Origin: Lanius collurio
Taxonomy: Eukaryota; Chordata; Aves; Passeriformes; Laniidae
Reading direction: 5' to 3'
Length of the DNA stretch: 64,000 nt
Assembly (NCBI GenBank): GCA_020086605.1
Contig: JACBWW010000015.1
Location: 16,828,791-16,892,790, forward strand
In this document: positions 40,498 through 52,100 of the stretch, piece by piece
How the letters are laid out: the number at the start of each line of letters is the position of its first letter
Position numbering within the stretch: position 1 is the stretch's first letter
The notes under the pieces: model-generated
Databases searched by the model: none
What the model was told of the DNA's origin: nothing
Seen by the model: only the letters and a program-made list of their open reading frames with translations
Made by a program: the position numbers and the translations under genes

Positions 40498-43400
40498 CAG
40501 CTTTAACAGATTCCTTTGACTCTTCCTCAAAAAAGGTGTGTCAAATATTTGATAGCTCATCATATTTTAGAACAAGGTATTTTCTTGTCAGAGCCTCTTC
40601 TGCAAAATGTAGACATTCATACACTGTCAGTAAACTGGTACTCTGTTATTATGAGATGTTAGTTGTAGTTGTTTGCACAGTCAGCTCCTTTCATAATACT
40701 CTTAAGTCAATCAAGGGTCTTTTAAAAATACCAGACCTGAATTAGAGCAAATATACTTAAAATATGTACCTGGCAGGTACTATTGATCTCGCTGCAGCAA
40801 TTTCACATTCTTTTCTAAACACAAGGTTAGGACATTATTTAGTAAAAAAATAGAAAATTGGAGAAAAGTGCAGTTACTTCTATAGTGGGAAATATTGGAT
40901 TCTTTTGTTCATAACTGCTTTCTGCCTTTTTGGTTGAAAAGGCTCCCATCTTGAACACTGATGAATAATATAGCTTTTTTTAAAAAAATATCTCCTTGAT
41001 ACAGGCTGTTTCAGACTGATATTTCAGCTTGATTTTCCACTTTTTGGTAAGGGAGTTGTTCAGATATATCAAAATGACACATTAATGGGGCCTCTGTTTT
41101 GAAGGGAAAGCTGATCTTTTGAAATTCAGAGTAAAAAAATTTCAGTGATTTATAAATAAATGAGAAAGTATCTGTTCTGTTGAGAACTTCTCATTTTCAA
41201 CAAAGGAATGTGACAGTGCTGACCTGGAGCTTCTGTGGCTTCCTGTAACACCTAGAACAATGCAATGAATTCTGTGAGAGAATGAATCCAGGCTGGCAGG
41301 TTTCCAATCTGCATGCAGTTAGATAGTTAAAAAAAGGTTCATTTTGAAATCTCATTTGTGGTCATGAAGACCACTCAAGTTTGTGTCTACCTCCCAGCCA
41401 CAAATCTAACAAACTGGTTGTGTTGAAAGGAAAATCATAGCTCAAGATGGATGATTGTAGCATATTACATCTTGGTTTCAGAGCCTCTCCAAAGCAGTTG
41501 CTGATGTCTGCCTCTCTCTCTTGCAATGAGCTCATAAGTGACTTGCTCCCCGCTTTTCAGTTCAAAGGTAATGCTCTCCAAAAACCTTTCCCAGCTTTTA
41601 CTGGGACACAGGCAGACTTCAAGGCCAGCTTCAAGTGCATTCTTCAAGTTTCCCCAGTGCCATTGTTACACACTCTGATTTTATAGCTGCCCCCACCTTG
41701 TCAAAACTGGGCATGTGTAGAGCTCCAATCATTACAATAAGGCAGTATCTTCACTCATCATTTTACCTGTCTGCAGATGCCCCAGTACCCTTGTCATGGC
41801 AAAATTTCAAGCAAAATACTTTGTGACATACAGTCCCAGAATCCTCTAGGATATCACCCTTCTTCTGTTATTTCTCAGCCTTCTTTCTGTATTCTCTCTC
41901 ATTCCTTTTCAGCTTTCCTTTTTCTCCCCACAGCTACACTCATCACATACTGTCTAAAGCTACAAACAAAGACGAAGGATCAGGCAAACACACTGTCTTG
42001 TACAAAAACAATTTTTTATTTTCACATCAAAACCATTTCTATTTTACTTACTTCTTTGAAAAGGTATTGAGCTTAAAACGGCCTTTGTTTAGCCTCCTAG
42101 ATACAGTCCAAGTCTGATGGCTTTGCTATTACAGCCGTTTTCATGTTACACATGAAAAAGTTTTCTCTTAATTCCCTGCCTGAGAAATGTATGAGAATCT
42201 GATGATGGTGCAAAGAATATAAAGTCCACTGTGAGCAATGGCAAGAACTAAAATAGATGCATGGATGCCTTACATTTGGCTTAGTAAGTGCACATTGAAG
42301 CCACAATCATGGTTTACTACCATAAGTACTAAGGCCCACTGAAGCTCTTAGTAAAAATGAGGTTTATTTAGAATTCAGCCCACACTACTCAGTTATTTCA
42401 TTAGCCATCCAATTTTGATTGTAGGTAATGTATAAAAAGAGGTCTAAGCTTTTTGGTGAAAAGCAGGATGAATTCAGAAAACAAAGTGCAAAACAAATGA
42501 AAGGCGATACATAAACATGGGTTAAATCCTCTCCAAATTCTCCTACCAGGCAAGCACAGATTAAAGTCATCATTGTTCATACTGATGATTGATCCAGCAC
42601 TGCATTTCAGATGACATTGTACAAATTATTATGGGTGACAAAATCTATCTCACAATGATTCCATCATTAGCAATTGACAAAATAAAAACTTACATCTCTT
42701 AGCAAATTATTTCTTCAGCTCTTTAATTAAACCAATCCTGGGTGACAGAGTGCAAACATCTTTATTGTATCGTTTCCCTTTTTTGTCAAATCCTTACCAA
42801 AATTCCCCAGCATATTTTGACATGAGTTACAGAAGCATGTCTGGATTATGTAACTTTTGCATCAAGAACTGTGGAAAAAATAATGTATAACATGTTTTCT
42901 TGAAAGAACATTCTCTTTATAGTAAATTCCATCTTTGATATACTGATAGCCCATGTAGCCAGAGACTAATTTCTAAGTTTATGATATGCTAATTCCCCAA
43001 GGATTAGTCAAACCAAAAGGTTTAACATTCACAAGTGAGCTCTCTCAAGCAAACTGTGCACCACCCCAGTTCAATATATTGATGTATTGCCTACAAGTCA
43101 GGTGATATCACTTTTGAGCTTCAGAACTAGATTTAGAGCTTTGAAACCTGAAATCAAATACTTTCCAAGAAAAAAAGAAAAGTTAAAACAATCGTACTCA
43201 TTAACAACAAACATGGTGTTTGGAAACACCTTAAAGAACTACCAACTATACTGTCTATCAGGAAAATGGAAGGCAAATATTGTAACACTTCAGGTCCTGT
43301 TAAAAACTTGGTTTACCATTAACTTGTCAGATGAACCTTAGTTTTGACACAAAAAGAATCTGTTTTTCCTAAAAAAGTCCTAAACTTTAACAAAAAAAAC

Positions 43401-43517
43401 CCCTGCCAAAGTAAAATAATCCTCTTAAAAAGCTAAAACCATTTTCATTGCAATCCAAATCATCCATGGAAAAAAAAAAAAGTAAGACTGATTTTTAACC
43501 ACACATAATTTTAACAC

Positions 43518-43536
43518 AAAGAAAGAAAGAAAGAAA
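43518..43536. repeat. (GAAA)n microsatellite
   Basis: About four to five tandem AAAG units. Confidence 0.9.
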
Positions 43537-43685
43537 TACCAAGGCTAATTCTAAGCAGGTAAACTAATTTTGCACTTTTGAACACCTCACATGCTTCTTT
43601 ACTTCAGCTCCCATAGTCTCAAATACTCATTCTACTAATCCTGGTCTTTGAACACCATGGTGTGGGTACTTACAGACATTTTTCA

Positions 43686-43737
43686 GTGTGTTCATTTCCC
43701 ACCATGATTGAGTGTGTCCATTTCCCACCATGGTTGG
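43686..43737. repeat. 26-bp tandem duplication, two copies
   Basis: GTGTGTTCATTTCCCACCAT and its follow-on are repeated immediately as GTGTGTCCATTTCCCACCAT, with three differences in 26 positions. It lies in what could be distal LRIT3 3' flank. Confidence 0.85.
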
Positions 43738-45133
43738 TGGCTTTTTGACAAAGTGTTTTCCTCTCACCAAGCCAGGCCTCACAAGAGAGGCTCATCAGCA
43801 TTGCAGCAGGCAAAATTTCATCCTACGTTAGTGACATGAGTGACTGAGAAATGCCACTGTTTTGAAGCCGACAAACTAAGCTTTGGTTTGTAGCTTCAAG
43901 TAATATTTCTCCCTCTGGAATGTGTAGATTTCCAATTTCCTAGCAAAACAAACAGTTCCTCTAGGCATAGAAAGGTCCAAGAAAAGAACACAGCTGTAAT
44001 TTTTAGGGAAAATTGTGGCTCACAATTCATATATACTTCTAAACAAAATATCTGTACCTAGAACAACAAAAGTTCTCTTATTTACCTCAGGCATTAAAAA
44101 AATTAGCCCCAGAATAGACTATTCATTATTAACATTAATAGGCAATTCTGAATTCATTGTTACTATTAATTCCTGATATTTAAACATACTCACAATTAAC
44201 TTTCACTATGCGCATTAAACTTCACATCCAACATGACCTGAGGACAAAAACTCCTCTTGCTGTACCTTGAAATGTATTATAATAATGCAGTGAAGTACAG
44301 AATATCTGTGTAATATATAGATATAAGAGTGTGTGTGGTATTACATAGTACCACAGAATTTTCTGCACAGAGATTTCTGAAATTGAGGTATATGGACAGA
44401 CACATCCAAGTAAATTCTAAGGCTGAGATTTTGCAATAAGATATTTGATGTAAATTAACATTATTATCCTGTGTCTCTCTCAGGGTACCTCATAATATCT
44501 TACCTGAGCTTCAGGACACTAAAGCAGCTTCTTTGCTCTTTGCAATAACATCTGCAAAATGACAATACAATGTGTTTTGTACCTCTCAAGAGTCCATAAA
44601 CTGTGACTTCAGTCTTGACTGGCCTGAGAATACTTTCAACACAAGATACTGTACAAACAGCTGTATGACACCTTAAAGCACAAGCTAACATCACAAGAAA
44701 ACTTGTATATTCAAATAAAGTTTTGACCACAATAGAAGTAGCTAAAACTGTTTTTCTATAACTTTGTAGTACATCGCTTTCAAGAAGATTGTGATTCATG
44801 CTTGATACATGCAACTAGCACATCATGTGTTGAAATGAGAGAAAACAGAATGTTTTAACAAAAACATAAAATATCTTTAACCAGGGAACAATTTCATGCT
44901 GTATCTTTCTTTGGAAGAACATTTCTTCACATCCAAAATTGCAAACATGAAAACAAAGAAAATAAACAGGCAACATTTTTCTTCTCTTCTCCCTCCTACC
45001 CACCACCACCCAGTAAAACTCTACATCAGATAATGTATTCTGACCATCATCTAGCATCAACCTGCTTCTAGATGCAGTATCATCGTTTTGAAGTAATTTT
45101 ACCTATTATTTACTTCATCTCCACCCTCACCCT

Positions 45134-46197
45134 TCAACACAGATACTCAGACTTGGAGCCCTCACTTCTGAAGGTCATTTGAGAATCCATGCTTGACCTA
45201 GAGCAAAGGAGAAGCCTTTCTGACTCATCTGTGTACCTTCGTGCCCAGAGCTGGTCACCTGCACCCAGTGTTCGAGGCTTCAGCGACACTGTTTCAAATT
45301 GCACATAGGTCTCTTTTGCAAGTTCAGCTTCCTTTGCAGATTTTGGTTTCAGATGAAGTTTTAAAACTTTGTAGAGTAAGAAAAATATCAACGGTAAAAT
45401 AACCACGCATGCTGCACTGCTGGCCACTATCAGAATAGAAAACTGAGAGCTGCTTTCATCAGTTAACCCATCAGTGGAGAAAATAACACACTGCTCTTTT
45501 GTAGGTGGGACACCTTTGGGTGAGACACATGCCATATACTGAGTACTAGGTTGCAAACCATCAATTGTGACTTTGTTTTTGTTAGAATCAGTGCTGAGAG
45601 GCAACATATCTTTCTCACCATACTTGGAGTATAACACAGTCACAGCAGGGTTGCCTGTGGCACTGACAGTTTTCCAAGTTAAGGTCACCCTTTCATCAGT
45701 TTCACTGATTACTCTTAGGTCCTTCACAGTAACATTTTGCTCAGCCATACCTGCTGTATTCAATAAAATATCCTCACCTTTCTTGCTTAAATCTCCAGTC
45801 TGCTTTTTGCTCCCATTTGCCACTGCCTTTGAAATTTTCCTTCCATCTAACATGAGCCTGGATTGCTTTTTGTCAGTAAATGTCAAGCTGGTTGATCTCT
45901 CAGTGCTAACCAGAGCTGTAGTGGTCGGTGTGGTGGGAAGAGGTGTGGTTGATCTCTCAGGTTCCTCCTTGGATTCCCCCTGAGTTGTATTCTGCCTCTC
46001 AGCCTCTGTCTTCCTTCCATACTTCTCTGGTGACAGAGTTGTAGTAACTACACCAACCACTGTGACAGTCACAGCAGCTTCTGACATTCCTGCCAAGTTC
46101 TTGGCTTTACATCTGTATTCTCCTGCATCTTTGTATGAAATTCCTGTCAAGCTGATGATGGACCATCTGACACCCTCTCCAGGAGTCTCTTGAATTA
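45134..46197 (-). CDS. LRIT3: LRIT3 coding exon 4: Ig end, linker, FN3, transmembrane and tail
   Basis: 1064 nt to the stop. Begins VIQETPGEGVRWS, has the Ig signature DAGEYRCKAKNLAG, a Thr/Pro-rich linker (PERSTTPLPTTPTTTALVST), the FN3 segments RVISETDERVTLTW and AVTVLYSKYGEKD, a transmembrane run ILIVASSAACVVILPLIFFL and a tail with AKETYVQFETV and LLLCSRSS. Acceptor CCATAG. The opposite-strand 138-codon ORF inside it is a shadow. Confidence 0.96.
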
Positions 46198-49100
46198 CTA
46201 TGGGAAAATGCAGAGAGTAAAACATTATGAATGGAAAGTAAAGAGGAAGTAAACATTATTAGACTACTTCTTCCCTTTCTGCCAGAAGGAATCACATGTA
46301 TGAAAATTTTAAAAATTAAAAACAAGCAGTCAAAAAAAACCCAATAACAACCAAAAAAACCCAAAACTGAACCAAATTTCCAAAACAAACTGTGGAATTC
46401 CCAGCCATAGTCTATTATTAAATAAAAGTGCTCAGTTTGGGTCAAAATGGAAACAAATGTCTGGTAATTAGAACATAGTTTGCAGTTTCACTAAGAAAAA
46501 CAAAACCACATGAAGTGAAATCAAATATCTTAAAGTTGCTATTGACTCTCAAATACAAGACCCACTGACTTCATGTGACACTGATGGTGTAACCCACTTA
46601 AAACACTATTGGAAATTACCTTTATCCTAAGATATTTCAGTACTCTTACCTTCATCAGACCTATGATAACTGCTAAATCCTTGCCATTAGCAAGGAGCAT
46701 TTTTTACATTTAATTTACTACGTAAATATCTGTCATAGCAGCTAGAATGATATCAGACAATGACAGTCTTGCAACATTTGCAAATAACAAAGAAAACATG
46801 AATTTGGAAAATCTTGTGTTTACAATGCTGAGTTTTAACTGGTCCAGTTATGGCCTCACTGGCTTTTCTAACACAAACATTTTCCAATGGACGTTCCAGC
46901 AACAAATTCTCCTTTCTGTTTTCCAGCTTTCTGGGTCCAGCTAACCCAACCTCCATTTTCCTTTATCCTTCCCCCACTTCATCCATGTCTCCCTCCTACA
47001 TGCATTGTTCTTGTAACAGATCACATCCAGAAACAAAACACTCTGCTGGACCTGTTAAGACTGAGAACCAGACAAAGAATTTCGTAACAACCATTGCACA
47101 GATATGACTGCCAGCTTGATGCAATACATTGTTACTCATTACAATGACCTCAAAGTACAAGCAACCCAACAATTTTTGGTTCTCCCATTTCCTAGAAAAG
47201 AGCAGTTATACCTGTATAGTTCACTGGAATATTGTCCGACCGAGTCCAAGTGAGCTGTGGTGTTGGGTACCCTGTGGCATCACAGCGTAGCAGGACGTTG
47301 CTGCCCAGTGGTGAGGTGATTTTTGTTGCTGAGGTCATCACAGATGGTTTAAGACACTGCTCTAACTCAGCTCTCTGGAACAAGATTCCTGCCAGGCTCT
47401 CAGGTCCACTACACGAAACCAGTGGATCAAGAAGTACAACAGAGGTGTCCACAATTTTTGAAAATTCAATTAGCTTTGAAATGCGACAGTCGCAAAACCA
47501 TGGGTTGTCCTGAAAACCTGAGGCAGGGAGGGAAGAGGGGAAAGAAAAAAACCATTGTCAGTCAATATATGGATATTGTGATTACAGTATGACACATGAC
47601 TACCACCAAATACAATGAAGGACAACCCTGGACCTATTCTTAATTAATCTTTGCTCTTTCAACTTGTGTTTTTTGTTCAGGTGATAGGTGGGGGAGTATT
47701 TTCAGAGGTTAGGGAGAACAGTATGAAAGTTTATTAAGCTAAATATCTTCTTCAGAAGTTTACAGGAGCATAGTGATGTGCTGGCACTACCTGTGCTTAA
47801 CTTTGCTATTTATCTAGGAAAAAAACACTTTGAAAAGATGTCTATTTAGACTGATGATACATTTTCGCCTGCCTGTGCCTAGTGGAAAGACAGCTTCTCA
47901 GGGCTATTACTTCAGGTCACTCTCCTCTGCTGTAAGTCCTTCTTTGGGCTCTTACAGCTTAACCTTCCCTGACCCTTTTTTCAATGCTTGAGGAGAACAC
48001 AATGTTTTAGGGTTCAGAGCTTACACCAACATCTCTACCTCTTGAGAAAAAGGAATAAAGACTGAGGACAAAAAGGTTTATGCCAACAAAATTCTTATCT
48101 GGCTCTGAACTACACCAATATTGTTACAAGTCTGGCTTCATTTTACAGTAGCATCTGAAATATATTCAAGAAGAATAGCAGAAGAGTAGAAAATAGGAAG
48201 GACCACAAAACACCATGATGACTACAATATTTTTATGATGGCATAAAGGAACCCGCTCTCTCTTCTGTCAGGGATGAAAACATTTGCTTCTTGGTTCCAG
48301 TCTATGAATTAGAAGCTTTTCCCTCTTTGTGAACTTATTATATTGAAAGACAATAGCCATTTCTGAGGATTATCAGACTAAATCCTCAGCTGCTATTGAT
48401 TACTCCACTATATTGACTTTCACAGAGGAACTTTGGCTTCACCAGGTAAAATACAATCCAAAATATGACTCAGGAGTTCAAGTAATTTCTTACTGGACTT
48501 ATACTTTTGAGTATGCCTTTCTTATTTTTCCAAGTACTACTAATAAACAAAATTTATGTTCTGAAATAAGGATGGTATGCAAGGACTCCTCAGTACTCAA
48601 TTTACTGATCAGTACAATAGACAAGTCATATAAGTCAAACCAGCAGTAAAAGAAAGAAAGAGCCCTAAACACCTACAAATATTGTTCAGTGTGTATTGTT
48701 AAGCATTATTAAAACAGCTATTGGAAAAAATGATGGGGTTTGTTCTGGAAAAAACCTGCAGATAAAACAATACATGAATAATTTACTACTTCTTCCCTTT
48801 ATCACCAGAGCAAGATTAGGTTATTTTAAGCATAACAGTAGTGATTGGTTAAAACCATGGTAAAACCCAATTAATCCCTGCTCTTTAAAACAAGACTTGA
48901 CCTGAAGAGATTCCATGACTTTGACATCACAATCCAATTTCACCCCTTCCAGACAGAAGAGATTTTACAGCTATTCACCACTTATTACTTGCTGGAACAG
49001 AAAAGAAGTCAAAGGAACGTGTATCAGCAACTGCTTTTCCTCAAAAAAATCTCTAAAGTATAAAAATTTGCATGCAAACTTCACACATATATTTATAAGG

Positions 49101-52100
49101 AGAAAAGATACTGTCCAAGTGTTTTCCATATCTAGGCACATCAACTGTTTATGCTTACAAAAATTCTGCTCAATTAAGCACATGTATGTAACTATCTGTG
49201 CTCGTCTTTTCAATTAGGGAAGCTTTGTAGTTATAGACAATACTCTTGTAATTTTCTTTTTCTTCTCGCTTCTAAGGGGTCGATTTTCCTCACTATGTTA
49301 AGAAATTTACTGCAGGAAAGGAAGGGGTTTATTATCATTTCTAGCCTACTCAAAGCACTCAAAAGCCTTCGAAATAGACAAAAATAAAGAGTTTACATTA
49401 GAAAAGACCTTTAAGACCATCGAGTCCAAATGTTAACCCAGCACTGCCAAGTCCAGCACTAAACCATGTCCCTGAGTGCCACATCTACATGTCTTTTAAA
49501 TACCTCCAGGAATGGTGACTTCATCACTTCCCTGACCCCACTTTCAGTGGAGGAACTTTTCCTAATATGTATACCTACATACCTCTCATACTCTCCCAGT
49601 GTCCTGGAGAAAAGCCAAAGTCATTAAAATAGTGATCAGATATTGACAAAATAAAAGGAATGATGAAGCAAAGATGAACAATGCCTAGACCGGAAGGTTG
49701 TTTAGTCTGGCCTGGGACACAGGTTTGACCATTTGTGTGTAGGGCAAAGGAAAAGTTATGTCAGTCAGTATCTTCATCTTCCCCATCCATTATAATTCCT
49801 GGTGGAACTGCCTAAAGAAGCAGGACTTACACAAATATACATAATATATACAGCTACAGGAGTTCCTTCCTTGCCTCCACAGCACAACTCCTCTGTTTTT
49901 CTGTGTCTTGCCAATATCTGACAGAATTCACATTATTTCTAGCCATTGTAAATTGTCAAGTCATGTGAATTCCCAAAATGAAAAGATGAAAGCACTATTG
50001 AGTTGGAAGCAAGATAAAACACTGAAATTCATTGTACTTTAGTTAGTGTTGAAGAGAACAGAAATGTGAATGTAAACCTAGTTTCCAGATTACAGGGAGT
50101 ATTTTGAACTTTAACAGCTTGTGTTGATAAGATGTTAGAAGTGAAAAAAAGCACTTGACAAAATAAAGAAAAGGTTAAAAAGAGGGGAAAAATAAGAAAA
50201 TTGAATAAATTAGGGAGCTTTAATAAAAGAAATTATTTCTTAAGAAGCAAAAGTGAAAATAATGATAAATCTCTGATGGCACATGTATCTGAGGAAAGAA
50301 TAGGTCATTATAAATCCTGAATTCTTTTGCAGAAATATCAAGGCAGCTTGTTCATCTGAGAAAGAAATACTAGCCAAGGCAAAACAAACATTGATAAATA
50401 TTTATACATTGTGATAGACCAATGTAGTGTTATTTTAATATTAATTACTCTTTTTCTAGAAGATTTCTAAGCTTTTATTCTCCATTAAGCATATTTTATA
50501 TTTACTGTCATGCATTTGTATGTGTGCTTGCATGTACAATGGCAAACTTAAATTTATGTGTGTCTGTGCATGCACATTTTTGTAGTCTTTTGTAGCAGGG
50601 TATCCTTGTACTGTGTCAATATGGACTTTAGCTATGAGTAAAATTTCCTTTGTAAATCAGTAACCAGACTCAGATGATAACTTGTGTAGCACACTGCTTT
50701 TCAATTGCTGCAAAATAGCAAGATGTAAAATATTCAAGTTTCTGGCTGACAGAAATATTCACCACAGCTTGGGCCAGCTCTTTCCAACTGAACCTACACA
50801 ATTTGATCCATGGTTCTAAACAGCAAATTCCATATCCAGCACTGTGTCACAGCATTTTCACCACATGACAACGCCTAGGAAGTAGTTTCAGGAAAAGCAG
50901 TATCTACCCATAACAGCTGGGAGCCTGATGGACCTGCAGCATTCCAAATTTCTGGCACCTCTGCACATAACAGAGGCAAGATCTCACATAACTGCCACTC
51001 TGTCAAATACTGGACTCTTCTGTTCCTCTCAGTGACTCACTAGAGCCCACCATACAGAAAATGCTACTGCCCTCGTTCCTGCCAGAAATGTAAATCTCTG
51101 TACAGCAGCCAGTGCTGAAACATAGTTGTGATTTGGATCAAAGTATTATGCTATGGCTCCAGAGGTAACCACGAGGGCCAGATGAATTCACACGCTGGTC
51201 CCCCAGTCACTTGCACTGTTTAATTTTCAGCTCACTCCACAGCTTTGTTTTGAGCTGTTCCAAAGAGCACTTTCCAAGGTAAAGCCAGACACAGGTCCAG
51301 GGATAGTTTGCACTCCAGGGATTGCTCCCTGATAGGCTTATGGATGAGACCACACCAAGGGTGGCTCCCCTCTGTCCTGCCCCCAATGCAAGTGCAGCAG
51401 GCTTTGTACCTCCAAATGATTGTGTGTGTCAGTCAGCCCTTCAGGCACACAACATAGCCCTGCTGCTTCATATTATAAAAGCCCTGCTGAACAGTTTCCA
51501 ATGCAATTCTCACATAACTTCAGGCAGGTTAGACTGAAGAAAAAACATCCCCACTCCCAGAATTACATATTAGAGTCACTGTAGAATCCTGTAGAGCTCA
51601 CAGAGAAGCAAAGGCTAAATCTTACAAAGTGTGGAACAGTCAGCTTTAAAGAGAGCTGGCCCTAAACTGTGTGGACGAGAACCAGAGTGAGCCACTTGGC
51701 CATATTCCCTAACCTTCTTTCATTTAGAGCACTGTGCACACACAGAGGAGCATCATACTGTGGGAAGTAGTTAAAAAACCCAAACCTCTTTGTATAGAGA
51801 TGATGAACTGGAATAAGGAGATGCTAACACACCAGTCCTCGGGCAAAAGTAGTCTTTGGCTCCTCCAAGAGTCCCTGAAGTAAACATGAGGAACTTGAAC
51901 TTTCACATATGTGCAACTGTCTCGATGTTCAGCCAAGACACTGAAGATAAAATTGCTTCTTGGTGTTAAAAAATACAGTTGTACAAACATTTGAGATTAG
52001 GGTCTTTCTAGTTTTGATCTTGTTCATTACACACAAGTGATAATCCTGTTTTGACAGAACCAGGACAGAAGACAGCTCAAGTCATAATTGATTGCACTAA

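Larger units (their letters stand above)
26954..45133. other. Intergenic interval between LRIT3 and EGF
   Basis: 18.2 kb between the LRIT3 stop and the EGF start codon. It should contain the EGF 5' UTR and promoter at its low end and the LRIT3 3' UTR at its high end. I recognise no known gene or tRNA in it. The longest open frame is at 32371-32883 on the minus strand and is listed separately. Simple-sequence tracts occur at 40431-40497 and 43518-43536, and a 26-bp duplication at 43686-43737. For LRIT3, the first canonical AATAAA signal I found on the minus strand lies far downstream, near 42751, so the real polyadenylation site is unassigned. Confidence 0.75.

Noticed and set aside
26954..45133. 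Search for CRISPR arrays, rRNA, tRNA, phage or defence genes
   Set aside because: None seen. The sequence is vertebrate intergenic DNA without regularly spaced repeats or recognisable RNA genes.
45567..45983. 138-codon plus-strand ORF
   Set aside because: It is the antisense shadow of LRIT3 coding exon 4, which has clear Ig, linker and FN3 homology on the minus strand.
46107..46445. Minus-strand ORF overlapping the LRIT3 exon 4 boundary
   Set aside because: Out of frame with LRIT3 and mostly intron sequence.
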